From: Haliclystus octoradiatus
Taxonomy: Eukaryota; Cnidaria; Staurozoa; Stauromedusae; Haliclystidae
Assembly: GCA_916610825.1 (NCBI GenBank)
Contig: OU744448.1
Coordinates: forward strand, 9,720,650-9,784,649
Reading direction: 5' to 3'
DNA length: 64,000 nt
The translations under genes were made by a program, and so were the position numbers. Positions 23,210 to 34,159 of this stretch are shown here, one piece after another. Position 1 is the first letter of the stretch; each line of letters begins with the position of its first letter. The notes under the pieces are model-generated. The model made no database searches. It was not told the origin of the DNA and was given only the letters and a program-made list of their open reading frames with translations.

Positions 23210-23634
23210 TGTAGCAATTAACACACAATCAATAATTTTCCCAATTTATTCTTCACTCAAGAACACCAAAAACTCACTGAACTACTTACAAATTACTCTC
23301 TATTTATACTATATTCTATTTACGTCAATGCTAAAGTCCAAATAATAAAAATACAAAACAAAGTCATTAAGACAGGAACAATTTTACATGATACGGAATA
23401 AACACATTCAAGCTAAACTATTATTAAACATTAAACTATTAACACGGGAACAATTTCAATCTATCGTCATTTATGTTCCGCATTTTATTATCATTCACGC
23501 TACGTATACACCCGCGTTAACATGTATGACGTCAACCTGCCTATTCCACTAACAATGTATTAACTAATATCAGAAACGAGGCAAATCAAACATAACGGCC
23601 CTCAACTAAAATTATAATAACAGATAAAGGCACA
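23210..23634 (-). repeat. 3' LTR (left copy)
   Basis: 425 bp, bounded on the plus strand by TGTAGCAATTAAC and GATAAAGGCACA. It differs from the right copy at three visible positions (ctacgtAtac/ctacgtCtac, ttccaCtaac/ttccaTtaac, atcaGaaac/atcaCaaac). Confidence 0.95.
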
Positions 23635-23724
23635 TGCCTCCAAGATTTCTAAATCTTAACTACTTTATTATTATTATTGTTTGTATTACATATCAATGAT
23701 CAGCATAAGTTGAAAACATAATTC

Positions 23725-26700
23725 TCAATTGTCTATATCAAAACCATACCGATCAGGTGGGTTAACAATTCTTTGTGATCTGCGTACATTTAAATTCTCT
23801 ACAACTTCATTATCATCATCATCGTCAGATGAACTATAAGAAGAATTTATGTCATCGTTTTTTAATACTGGTTCATCTTGATAAATAATATTTCCATCAT
23901 CAAAATTGTCATCTTCGTAACGTTTACGTAAATGCGAAACATGTCTCAAACTTTCGTATTCTCCAATTTGAACCAAAACCTTTGTAGAAGATTGTATACA
24001 TATTACGACACCAGGTTTCCATTTGACATTGCACCGTACAGAAATATCAGGCTTTACCCATACTAGATCACCTTCTCTGTACATTTTTTGGGCGAGTGGT
24101 TTAGTGACATTACTTGTAGATGGTACAATTTTTAAACGCGCTTTATAATCATAGATGACATTTGCTGGGGCAACAGTGCGACCGTCCGAAGGTAAATTGT
24201 TATACCAATATATGGCTTCCTCAATAGAATAACTCCCTCTTGATGCTAAACGTTTTATAGTGCGATGATTCCTTTCAATAATACCGTTTCCAGCTGGATA
24301 ATATGCTGCTCTAGGTACTACATTAATATTCCATGATTTACAAAATGCAGTAAAGTCTTTTGACTTAAATGAACTGTAATTATCCAACATTAATTCGTCT
24401 GGTGGTCCTCGTTCCATAAATACATACTTTAATTGTTTAATCATTTCTGCATCTCCTTCATTGCGGATCTTACGCCAAATGCAAAATCGTGATGGTCCAC
24501 AGTCTATCATAGATAAATACTTATCCCTTTCATATTTTGTAACGTCAATTGCTAAGCGGTACCAATTATCTTCCACATCTAACGATCCTTTCTGCCATTG
24601 AATCGGATGCGGGTCGATTGACTGACATTCATTGCAATTCGTAATGACTTCTCTGGCATCTTTCTCTGTCGATTGTACTCCAACTTCATCAGCTAAATAC
24701 ATTAAAGCTCTTGCCCCTGTATGAACAATCATATGCAAATCATACAAATTAGTTACATTTTCATCTGCAGAAGCAGAAACATTTGTTGAAGAAACCCCAG
24801 TGTTACTATTTTCAAGATAATTGATATGTTTCCCTTTTAACCAATGTGTAGGTACTCTTGTTAATTTATCTGCAATGTTCACATCAGACCGAACAAGAGT
24901 AACTGATACTGATAATTCGTAATCATGAACAATATCTTTAAATAACTCTAGTCTCCTACGAATTAATAACTCACCAGTTGCCTTTGATTTCACCCGTTTT
25001 CTTTGAGACAGTGTATTTAATAGCCAGCCATGTACAACAGCAGAATCAGTAAATATAGTAATCTCTTTTAATTTCCATACTACCGCTAAAGTTAAACCTT
25101 TTAAAACTGCGTCCAATTCTGCTAAATTAATATGCTTTTCATCCTTTCTTAACCAACACGCATCTTCTACAATTTCATTTTCAATTTGTAAACAGACGCC
25201 CAAGGCAATTGAGCTAGCATCACACCAAAGATTTCCTTTTACAGTAGAATTGATATCCCATCTACCATGAGCTGGGTCATTACCAATTAGACGTTTGCAT
25301 AACTCTTTAACATAACCAATTATATTTTCAGGTAATACATCATCCCAATCCGTTGGTGAGGCAATCCTTTTTAAATAAGATACTGCTATACGTAGCCATC
25401 CACATATTGGGTTAACTCCTGTAAAACGACCACACAGTGAAAATAACTCACGTTTTGTTAAAGTATTAAACATTATCCCATCAATACATAATTCGTTAGC
25501 CCTTTTCCATACCAGCTTGTTTTCATCTTTTATAACATTTAATCCTAATACTCTTACGACGTCTTTTGTATTCAATCTTTCTGCTGGTTTACATTTGAGA
25601 CCAAACTTAGATAAATGATTTATAACATCATCGCAATTAATAATATCTTCATTTACATAGATGTCATCAACATAAGAGTCTGCACCTTCTCTTACAGTAG
25701 AATCTAAGGATAATACTTTGTTTAAAATGGTAGTCATAATCATCGGTGCCACATTTAGACCAAACCCCATTCTAGTCAAACACCACAACTGCCCCTTATG
25801 TTTAATGGTTTGATATGGCCATAATGATGGATCGACCCTAAGCTGCAAATAAGCATCTTTTAAATCTACAATGCCGCATTTTACCCCACAACGACGCCAC
25901 GATCGCAATTTATCCAAACAGATATCACTTGCCCCCGAATAAATTGACACCGATTCATTCATGTCACGGAAATCGAATACTGGCCGAACCTTTTTTTTAT
26001 TAATTTGAACTACAGCAAACATCGGAATCAATCCTTTCGGTGGCCCCATCTTACCCTCATCACAAGGTATTAAATATGATTGATCGATCCATGAATCTAA
26101 TGTTTTTTCAAATTCAAATTTTGTCATATCATCATTACCATAAAATCCTATCGTATTATCCAGTACTTCTGGCGCACAATCGTCGATCCACTTCCACGCT
26201 ACCGTCCAAACGTCACTTTCAAACTTTGCAGAAAAATTATCATCATTTATTTCTACAACACCACCCTTCAACACGCTCATGTCCTCTGAAATCACATCAG
26301 TTGCACAACACACGTTACCAAGAACAAACGCCCCATTTCCCATAATTTTTAAACCCCCCATAAGGGTAATCACATCCAATCCCAAAATCATATCAATATC
26401 GCTCATTAAATCGTTCACTACCAAACATAACACAATACTCGTAAAATCATCATAGTGTATCATTACCTTACCACGTCCAATTATCGGAGTAGACTGTCCA
26501 TTCATCATTACAATAGCCCCGCCATTCATCATTGACTTTGAATAATTATTATAAATTGTAGAGCTAATAATAGTGGATGTACAACCAGTGTCAAACAATG
26601 CACGAGCAGCACTACCATTCACTAAAACTTTAACAATCAGTAATTTATTCAATTTCGAGGGGCCGCGACTGCTTCCACTGATAGCGCAGCCCCTTCCACG

Positions 26701-26763
26701 TTTCCCGAACTTTTCTTTGCGCAACCAATAGCGTAATGCCCAGCTTCTCCACATTTGAAACAC
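23725..26763 (-). CDS. pol: Pol polyprotein (protease, RT, RNase H, integrase)
   Basis: An uninterrupted 1,012-codon frame; pol residues proper begin at codon 22, where the -1 frameshift enters. In order: aspartic protease active site ALFDTG (Asp 58); RT with VRPVFDFRDMN, IVDLKDAYLQLRV and the YVDD box (364-367); RNase H with D514 (CDAS), E549 and D573; integrase zinc finger H677/H681/C710/C713; integrase core D740, D794 and E830, an exact D,D-35-E; C-terminal GDLVWVK...KWKPGVV and HVSHLRKR; tail RRSQRIVNPPDRYGF. All expected catalytic residues are present. The frame's own Met (26763) lies inside the gag zinc knuckle and is unlikely to be a start; synthesis as a Gag-Pol fusion of about 1,217 residues is inferred. 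Confidence 0.93.
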   Translation of the reverse strand: MFQMWRSWALRYWLRKEKFGKRGRGCAISGSSRGPSKLNKLLIVKVLVNGSAARALFDTGCTSTIISSTIYNNYSKSMMNGGAIVMMNGQSTPIIGRGKVMIHYDDFTSIVLCLVVNDLMSDIDMILGLDVITLMGGLKIMGNGAFVLGNVCCATDVISEDMSVLKGGVVEINDDNFSAKFESDVWTVAWKWIDDCAPEVLDNTIGFYGNDDMTKFEFEKTLDSWIDQSYLIPCDEGKMGPPKGLIPMFAVVQINKKKVRPVFDFRDMNESVSIYSGASDICLDKLRSWRRCGVKCGIVDLKDAYLQLRVDPSLWPYQTIKHKGQLWCLTRMGFGLNVAPMIMTTILNKVLSLDSTVREGADSYVDDIYVNEDIINCDDVINHLSKFGLKCKPAERLNTKDVVRVLGLNVIKDENKLVWKRANELCIDGIMFNTLTKRELFSLCGRFTGVNPICGWLRIAVSYLKRIASPTDWDDVLPENIIGYVKELCKRLIGNDPAHGRWDINSTVKGNLWCDASSIALGVCLQIENEIVEDACWLRKDEKHINLAELDAVLKGLTLAVVWKLKEITIFTDSAVVHGWLLNTLSQRKRVKSKATGELLIRRRLELFKDIVHDYELSVSVTLVRSDVNIADKLTRVPTHWLKGKHINYLENSNTGVSSTNVSASADENVTNLYDLHMIVHTGARALMYLADEVGVQSTEKDAREVITNCNECQSIDPHPIQWQKGSLDVEDNWYRLAIDVTKYERDKYLSMIDCGPSRFCIWRKIRNEGDAEMIKQLKYVFMERGPPDELMLDNYSSFKSKDFTAFCKSWNINVVPRAAYYPAGNGIIERNHRTIKRLASRGSYSIEEAIYWYNNLPSDGRTVAPANVIYDYKARLKIVPSTSNVTKPLAQKMYREGDLVWVKPDISVRCNVKWKPGVVICIQSSTKVLVQIGEYESLRHVSHLRKRYEDDNFDDGNIIYQDEPVLKNDDINSSYSSSDDDDDNEVVENLNVRRSQRIVNPPDRYGFDIDN

Positions 26764-27377
26764 GTAATAGCTTCTTTAGGCTTGTCAGTACAATTACGAG
26801 ATATATGACCAATACCATGACAGTTATAACAACGTATATTCTTATTATTAAATTTCCGAGAATATGCTGCTTGCCTTGCGATCATACCAGCTTCCATATG
26901 GTTTTCCGTCTCCATTAACATTCTTGCCCGGTTGACAAGGTCTTCATCAGTGGGATCTGACATCATTTTCAACTGGTGGCTTACATTCTCCGGTAAACCA
27001 GCCACAAATGCCAACGTTGCACCATTCACGTCAGCTAACTCCGCTAATCGTTGTAAATCTGCAAAGAAAGCGTCAACGTTCTCTCCCTTTTCCAAACGCC
27101 GACTTTGCAGCTGTTCCCAAGCAGCATAGCGCGATATTGAAAATGCCAATGTTAACTTCTTCTTGATTTGATCTAAAATCTTCTTATTCTCCTCAGAAAT
27201 TTTTTCAAAGACTAAAAATGCAGGACCAGTCAATAACAAAGGAATCAGCATAGCTCTATCAACGTGCGTTATTGACTTCAGTTTACATACAGCATCAAAT
27301 CGTCGCCACCATTCAGTAAAATCTCCGTCACCATTATACTTTACAATCACATCTGTAATTTTAATCTTTGACGACAT
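26649..27377 (-). CDS. gag: Gag with two CCHC zinc knuckles
   Basis: A 242-residue protein. The N-terminal two thirds are helical and capsid-like (GDGDFTEWWRRFDAV, ending with METENHMEAGMIARQ). Two canonical knuckles follow, CYNCHGIGHISRNC and CFKCGEAGHYAIGC, both C-x2-C-x4-H-x4-C, for RNA binding. The start at 27377 is only 15 nt from the end of the 5' LTR. Codons 225-226 (GGA AAC) form part of the frameshift heptamer, so ribosomes that do not shift stop 16 residues later. Confidence 0.93.
   Translation of the reverse strand: MSSKIKITDVIVKYNGDGDFTEWWRRFDAVCKLKSITHVDRAMLIPLLLTGPAFLVFEKISEENKKILDQIKKKLTLAFSISRYAAWEQLQSRRLEKGENVDAFFADLQRLAELADVNGATLAFVAGLPENVSHQLKMMSDPTDEDLVNRARMLMETENHMEAGMIARQAAYSRKFNNKNIRCYNCHGIGHISRNCTDKPKEAITCFKCGEAGHYAIGCAKKSSGNVEGAALSVEAVAAPRN
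26658..26706 (-). promoter_or_regulatory. -1 programmed ribosomal frameshift signal
   Basis: On the minus strand the heptamer G GGA AAC (26706-26700) is in the gag frame in the required X XXY YYZ phase. After a 5-nt spacer (26699-26695) a 10-bp stem follows: AGGGGCTGCG (26694-26685) with CGCGGCCCCT (26667-26658), one T-G wobble and a 17-nt loop. A -1 slip moves the reading into the pol frame (next codon CGT), which has no stop until 23725. Heptamer, phase, spacer and stem all match the established mechanism; its efficiency is not known. Confidence 0.88.
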
Positions 27378-27392
27378 ATTGGCCCGTTAGCT

Positions 27393-27817
27393 TGTAGCAA
27401 TTAACACACAATCAATAATTTTCCCAATTTATTCTTCACTCAAGAACACCAAAAACTCACTGAACTACTTACAAATTACTCTCTATTTATACTATATTCT
27501 ATTTACGTCAATGCTAAAGTCCAAATAATAAAAATACAAAACAAAGTCATTAAGACAGGAACAATTTTACATGATACGGAATAAACACATTCAAGCTAAA
27601 CTATTATTAAACATTAAACTATTAACACGGGAACAATTTCAATCTATCGTCATTTATGTTCCGCATTTTATTATCATTCACGCTACGTCTACACCCGCGT
27701 TAACATGTATGACGTCAACCTGCCTATTCCATTAACAATGTATTAACTAATATCACAAACGAGGCAAATCAAACATAACGGCCCTCAACTAAAATTATAA
27801 TAACAGATAAAGGCACA
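27393..27817 (-). repeat. 5' LTR (right copy), promoter
   Basis: 425 bp with the same ends as the left LTR. On the minus strand it has a TATA-type TATAAATAG at 27491-27483 and an AATAAA at 27433-27428, about 50 nt downstream. This gives a compact R region if transcription starts some 30 bp after the TATA box. It ends ...TTGCTACA, then AGCTAACGGGCCAAT and the gag ATG. Confidence 0.9.
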
Positions 27818-28029
27818 CAGTGATATCATGGAGACATGGATATAATATAAAATCTCTATTACTTTATAGAATCTCTAAGTGGCCTGTAAAACGTACTTAA
27901 AAACCGTATGAAAAAATCCGAAACGTTATACATCAATCGAAAGCCCACTTTCGTAGGTTGAACATGTAGACTATATAGACTTTGTTCGAGATATTGGCAT
28001 TATTGTATTATCCAATTTTAAATTTTCCA

Positions 28030-28512
28030 ACATTGTGCAAAGATAGTAGCAAAAGCTGAAAATCGATCTTATTTGCTTAAAAAATATTTCTCCTCAAGCA
28101 ATGCTAACTTACTTGTCAAAGCCTTCATTACATATATTCGTCCAATTCTTGAATCTGACACTCAAGTATGGAGTCCATATTTATTAAAATACATCAGATC
28201 AGTAGTAGAATTGAAAAGACGCTTCACTAAAGAATGCAGTTTCTGCAGCATTATAGTTAGAACAGTTAGAATGACAGACTTTTGAAGCTATCATTAGAAT
28301 CTTTGGAAATTGGTAGAGTCAAATTCGACTGATACATGGTTTATAAAATCATAAATAATTTATAGTATCTCAACAACATACCAATAGAAATAACCAAACA
28401 TTTTTTTTTTTTGCGGTAGAGTAATTACTTGGTGGAATTCGCTTGAAGAAAGTGTTGTTCTATCACCATTATTTAATGCTTTTAAACAACGTCTAGACGC
28501 TGTAAATTTATA
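28030..28512 (+). pseudogene. LINE family-1 ORF2 C-terminal fragment
   Basis: The frame VAKAENRSYLLKKYFSS, LLVKAFITYIRPILES, TQVWSPYL closely parallels the equivalent region of the longer LINE at 38990-40393 (AAKAKNRSFLIKKCFSS, LLVKAFTTYVRPMLES, TPVWNSYL). It is therefore a 5'-truncated, decayed copy of the same family. A later frame ends WWNSLEESVVLSPLFNAFKQ...AVNL and a stop at about 28512. Confidence 0.75.
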
Positions 28513-28594
28513 GCGGTTCTAAAATTGTAAATAGGCTAAATGTCACTGTATTTGTTATTTAATTGATAAATACCTTTGCCTGCAAATATAGATA

Positions 28595-29736
28595 GAAGAA
28601 TAGAAATATATTTCAATCATTGAAACAAAGCAAATTAGATTACAGGAAACTTTTAACATAGATATATGTGTAGTTACAATGATTGAGGTCACCCCTTAAG
28701 CAGTGCAGCTTGTTTATTGGGGGACTCATTATTTACAGTTATCATTTATTCAATTAAATAAGGATAATAATAATAATAACTATAACATGATAAGATTAAA
28801 ATAATTAAAGAAAAATAAAGATTTGAAGAAAGAAGTATACACGTTTGGATTAGGTGAGTTGTTGTTAGACTGGCTGAAGAAAAAGATTACGTTGTCATAG
28901 TTGAGTTTCAGGAATTGTTGATAAGTTGCAAACATAACAATCTGGAATTACACAAATAGTATTGTAACTATCAATAAAGTGTGTTTTTAAACGATGTCTG
29001 AAGTTTGCAGAGGAACCATCAATGTCTAAGAACTTTTTATTTCTATTCCAAAGAGATGGCATTCTATAATTAGGCAGGTTCTGAGAAAAGCTGGTTGTGA
29101 CAAAGGGAATGTGGAAAACGTTATGCTTTCTTTTATCCTTTTTGATAAATGTATAATTAGAGTGTATTATTCAGGGGTTTTGTTGAAAATTATTTTATGT
29201 AATAAAGTAAACGTTTTTATTAATAAGAGGTCTTCTGATTTTAAAATATTGGTAGATTTTAGGACTGGAGATGTGTGAGTTATTGGCTTAGCATTTACGA
29301 TTATTCTAACACATTTGTTTTGAAGTTTACATAATATTTTAAAGTTTGGTGCATGTCCCCAAATGGGAATGCAGTATTCAATATGGGGTTCAATTATTGC
29401 TGAGCAAATTTGTGCTTTGTGTTTGGTTATTAAAAAGTTTTTCAATTTTATTAATGTGTAGCAAAGTCTGCGGATTTTTTTACAAACAAATTCGACGTGT
29501 TGTTTGAAATTCAAATGATCATCTATTAAAACACCAAGAAATTTGACATATTTTTTGCTACAATTTGTTCCACAACGTTCCATAATTCTGTTATTTATTT
29601 TTATATTTAGATCTGCTTTCAAAGGATTGTGAAAAATCATCATATATATGTTGCAAATGAATAAATAAAAAATATATCTATATATATTTAGTTCTGAAGA
29701 ATCAAGTTTCCCGAATAAGGTCAAAGCCACTGTCAT
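28595..29736 (-). pseudogene. LINE family-2 RT C-terminal fragment with 3' UTR
   Basis: The minus-strand frame 29736-29167 gives RT thumb and C-terminal sequence (KYVKFLGVLIDDHLNFKQHV, CSAIIEPHIEYCIPIWGHAP). Broken frames to about 29000 include YRMPSLWNRNKKFLDIDGSS. The 3' UTR at 28595-28800 shares accccttaagca and tgtttattggg with the family-2 LINE at 51103-51350, and both end in a tagatag-type tail. The copy is 5'-truncated and not functional. Confidence 0.7.
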
Positions 29737-29951
29737 TCAAAGGCAAAGCTGTGTACATGAATGTAGGGTAGATGAACCGCAAGAGTTTTTAAGTTTTTTA
29801 AAAACTCAAACATAACCAAAACAATATATTGGGATGAAGATGACGAGAACGACCTTCTACTTTCGTGATTAATTATGTACAAATTGTCAGTTAAATTTGT
29901 CAGTCAGTTAATTCGTTATTATTTTGCCAGGTGATATAAATAATGTAATAA

Positions 29952-32573
29952 TCACTTATCACTTACATACATAATACTGTCGGTTTAGATATCACAATTT
30001 TTCGATATTTCGATGTTTCTGTGTCTGCCCGCAACTTATGTACGTCTTACTGGCGATATAATACAGATAATCCGTTGTCGGGAAATTATGCAAACATTTG
30101 TGTCGAGATAACCGTGTACAGTAACAAATTTGTTGTATGAAAAGTTTTAGTTTTACGTTTATTACATTTCTTAAATTCAAAATATAAACATTTCACTTTT
30201 AAAAAGGCTATTTTAATATATAATTTGTGAGAAAACTGAGAAAACAACCTGTTTTGAAATCAACAATCTATCGCGTTGCATAAAAACAAATTAACTTGCA
30301 AGAAATTTCAAAATGATGTTGGCATTCGACTAATTCGAAAAAATATTCAAAGTTCGAAGAGATTATATGTCTATCAGTCTAAAATTACAGAGTTCAGAAT
30401 TAATCAAGGCATTGCACAAAAGTATTTCGATAATTTATTATTTAATACAAAAATATGAATCATTTGGTTATGAGCTAGCCTGCGTTACAGACCGAGATTC
30501 ATTCACAAAAGAATAGGGCCTGTGCAAATTGCTCGGTTTCTCTGTCCGGGCCTCACATCAGAATAAGATTGATGTCACATAATTATGCAAGATTAAGATG
30601 ATTCTCACCGGGATTCTCACATTACTTTGTTCACTTCAGTTGACATGATTGCAATAAGTTCTATTTTAGGCTTCGTAGCTATGACAATAAATTGATCGAA
30701 CGGAGGTCATGAATTCATTATCTAAGAACAATAGATTTACCATGCATCGATCAGAAACTTCCGCTCTACCTTTTCGTAGAGTGGCTGGACAGAGAACTGA
30801 GCAAAACGCACAGACACTATTCTTTTGTGAATGAATCGCGGTCTGTAAACGCAGACTAGTTATGAGCAGGCAGGCTTTTATTTGCAGATTTTGCTTCCAT
30901 AATTAACGAAGGAATTGTATAGCATCGATTAAAATTAAAATTTTATTTTGTTGATTTGCTATTAGAATAAGACACAGTATGTTACTACAGTTTCGAGAAT
31001 AAAAATAGCGGTGTATTGTTATTATCGTTGATCAACATTTAATAAAGTGAATTTCAGGTATATTAATTTCAACAAAATTAAGTTGAATTGAGCGTATGAT
31101 TTGTGATAAATAATAATAATTATAATATTTTCAGCGTTCAAAAATTTTGCTTTGAATTTAAAAGCACAAAAACATAATTCAAAAACATTTTTAAATAGTT
31201 AATACAGTTTGGATGAGTGTAACAAACCTTGTGTTACAAAAATAAAAAGTGAAAAGGATGCATGAAATAATCGATCATAGCAAACAATATTTATTAAAAT
31301 ACAACTTACCATTTTCCAAATGAGATCCAAATAAAAACTATACGAGCGGCATAATCTCCGAACAACATTTAAATACATAATAGCGGGTTCTCTGAGTTAA
31401 TAGATCAATCAATAATAAATTAACAACCATATTTTATCGAAGGAGAATGTAAGCCCGATAAGAATAAAATATAAGTTGTCTTTTATTCGAAATAATTCTG
31501 ACAAAAATGATTATTTCATATCGTGATCAAATGCAAGGTAAAGTAGATTCATTTTCTATATAACTAACTCCTTTTCACCAGACATCATAACATGAGCATT
31601 TAAAAATACTACCATCGGCTATGGTATGTTATATCTTTGAAGCTGCACTAAAGATTTCCACTCTATAAATCATCGCGTCCGTTTCTATAAATTCTGAATA
31701 TATATGCATATCACGAATCTGGCAAAATGAGTTGTTTTCGTTTTTCTATCAAAACAACTAATTTACTCGAAATCGTCTAATCTTTCATTCTACATCTGCA
31801 AGTTATTATAAATAGCGCGTAGAAATATTGACAACAAGATGTAACATAATATCAATATAGAATTATTATAGAATTTCATTTCATTTTAAAAGAATGTGGA
31901 TGCTACATTCTTGAAAATTTGATAACAAGAAGCACTATGAGGCTCATTTTTCACATTATTTTTTACTTATAAAATTCTGTTTTCAACAAACTCGTAGTAT
32001 TTCGATAGACTGCCATGAAAATCACAGGCCTACTTGCTGAGATTGTCAAGATCATAAATCTATAGGTACATATACTATCATAGGGTAATATTATGAGATG
32101 TTATATATATATTGCAATAAAGAGTTGCGAATCCGAACCGAACGCGATCCGATCGGGTTTCCGAATCGGATCGGATTTGGAGTGCCTTTTCATGGATAAT
32201 ATCAGATTTCGAAATTTTACAAAGCTGTAATTTGTAATAATTAACGTGTTATAGCTATAGGAGAAAATTTGAATTCACTTTTCAACTTATGAGCCTTCAA
32301 GGCACTTTGGTCTGTTTTATGCCTTTAATATGCCGTTATCCATACAGTTCAATCAACTCAATTGATTAGAAATGAATTAAATTGTTTTGAAGGAAATGAT
32401 TAAGATGTCTTGATTAATTGTGCATCGTTTCAATGCTTATTGTGTCTCATGTTCTAAACCAAAGTTCACTCTCCGTATTTTACAGTGATATTCAGCTTAG
32501 TCAATTGTTTAATTATTAGTGATCTGAAAGTTTTCATACACAAGGTCCATTATGGACCAACACTAATTGCTAG
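29952..32573 (+). mobile_element. non-autonomous Helitron, copy 2
   Basis: It starts TCACTTATCACTTA after an A (29952) and ends with hairpin GGTCCA-TTA-TGGACC, 11 nt, CTAG (32570-32573) and then T. This is the exact A|TC...CTAG|T arrangement of Helitrons. At 2.6 kb it lacks the tRNA-like segment of copies 3 and 4 and the unique block of copy 1. It carries a 385-bp inverted-repeat element at 30475-30859. No helicase frame. Confidence 0.85.
30475..30859. mobile_element. 385-bp TIR element inside Helitron copy 2
   Basis: Inverted termini of about 80 bp begin CTAGCCTGCGTTACAGACC on the left and, reversed, CTAGTCTGCGTTTACAGACC on the right. The direct repeat TTATGAG flanks it (30468-30474, 30860-30866). 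Helitron copies 3 and 4 show the matching empty site (TTTTGAGCAG, reversed, near 45692 and 48698). The length of the duplication (7, or 8 if the next C is counted) suggests a hAT-like element. No coding capacity. Confidence 0.85.
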
Positions 32574-33541
32574 TGTAGTAATAACAGTTGTGCTTTTAAC
32601 AGTAGTATAACAGTTCGAAATTTATTTTTCAGTCACCTATTTTAGATGAGTACTATTTCGAATACTCGATTTCATGGGAAAAACAATTTCACGGGGTTAA
32701 AAAGCTAACAACATGCACAATTTAAAGATGAGTTAAAAATCCTAAAAGTCACTCACAAATTGAACTGTCACTCACAAATTACTCAATCAGAAAACAGAAC
32801 AACCGAAATGAAACCAGACCTACCAAACGTTGATGTTACTATAAGTCTGTAATCATTTTAAAATATCATGTACTTTTAGCATAACAGAAATTAGCTGAAA
32901 TCCTGAACATAAATATTGCATAAATTGCACAAGCAGGACTCCCACTCATGCTGTAAACATTTCACGATTTAATGAAAGTAGATACATGTAAAAACTATTT
33001 AGTATCAATATCTCACTATCAACCAAGCTACTTTTTGCCCTTTTAGATGGCCTCCTCTGTCAATCTCATGCCCGCACGAATAATTGGTTCCATTATATTC
33101 CTCGCAGGCTAACTAGTCATGAGCTCAACGTTTTTCATTTTTCAATGACATCATCGTGAATCGAATAGGGGTAAGCATATCGTTCATTACATTTTCTTCA
33201 GTATTTCGAATATGGTAGTTTTATTTACAAGACGGATTAAAGTTCTTAATTAATAGTTTCTTCGAAAAACATTTTAGTATAAAAGATTGCGACAAAAAAT
33301 CACGATTAATTTTGTTCCGAAGTTTCGACGTAACTGTTGTCATTTTCAAGATTAAAGGAAATTTTATATGAATTTACAAGATATATATAGGTAAAATGTG
33401 CTAAGATATAAATTTAACATTCTATGGCTATTGTTTACAAAGGGAGAATTACGAAAATCTACAGATATAAAAAACAGTAGAACGCTGTGACAAGAGAACA
33501 ATTAAACTAAAAGTCGCGACTTAACTGAATCGCTTTGAATG
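32574..33541. other. no gene seen
   Basis: AT-rich sequence with a short direct repeat of gtcactcacaaatt near 32748 and 32767. I support no coding or structural feature here. Confidence 0.5.
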
Positions 33542-34150
33542 TTAAGAGTCGGTTTTAGCTTCCTGATTCCTGATTCCTGACATTTCATGCACCAAACAGT
33601 CAAATTTTGAGTTACATTTTGGAAGAACTGAAAACACGTGGGGAGATTCCCTGTAATTTTTATTGGTTTTCAAGTGTTTGTCTACGGCCGGCCCACCATG
33701 ATCACCAATGCGTTGATTGAGGTGTCCGCGTGTAAAACCGACATAATTCGCATCGCACGAATCACACTGAAAATGATACACAACGCATTGGCGAGACAGA
33801 AGGGTCCGTCTCGGCTCACGAACTCTCAAATCGTCTTCTATTTTTTTACTAGTATAAACAGGTCTAAAGCATTGACCGACTCTAGCATTCAAATCGTTCA
33901 ATTGACGCCTTACAGAGTTAGAAGACACTTGGTCTTTAAAAGGCATTACAATGTTAATGGTGTTATTATCTGCAGGTAATTCTTTGTCATTGGAATTAGT
34001 AGCAGAAGACTTACTTATTGTCCTATTTATTCTATCAATTGGAAAATTTGATTTTAATAAAAATATCTTTCAACTTAGAGCATTCAAAGTTGAAATCATC
34101 ATCAGTTGACGATAATCGGCGTGCACAATTAAACACAGTAAAAGCCTGAT
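33542..34150 (-). pseudogene. Penelope-like element fragment with GIY-YIG endonuclease
   Basis: The minus-strand frame 33946-33542 contains MPFKDQVSSNSVRRQL, VYTSKKIEDDL and a GIY-YIG core in which VVYHF and YVGFTRGHLNQRIGDH give the two-motif signature, followed by a VDKHLKT segment. This is the C-terminal endonuclease of Penelope-like retroelements. Upstream on the same strand, 34150-33947 encodes the linker (RRLSS, SSATNSNDKELP). The RT of this copy is missing, and the frame runs out at 33542. Confidence 0.75.
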
Positions 34151-34159
34151 AAAGATATT

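Larger units (their letters stand above)
23210..27817 (-). mobile_element. complete young LTR retrotransposon (Ty3/Gypsy-like)
   Basis: A 4,608-bp element on the minus strand has 425-bp LTRs at 23210-23634 and 27393-27817, differing at only three positions that I can see. It is flanked by a perfect 5-bp target duplication CAGTG (23205-23209 and 27818-27822). Gag and pol are open throughout, in a -1 frame relation with a strong frameshift signal. A purine tract (GGAGGCA) directly precedes the 3' LTR. Domain order PR-RT-RNase H-integrase fits Ty3/Gypsy or BEL; the D,D-35-E integrase and KWKPGVV...HVSHLRKR tail favour a divergent Gypsy-like group. There is no env-like frame. It is the best candidate for an active element here. 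Confidence 0.95.

Noticed and set aside
26040-26345. Plus-strand 101-codon frame
   Set aside because: It is antisense to the intact pol frame of the 23.2-27.8 kb element and has biased shadow composition.
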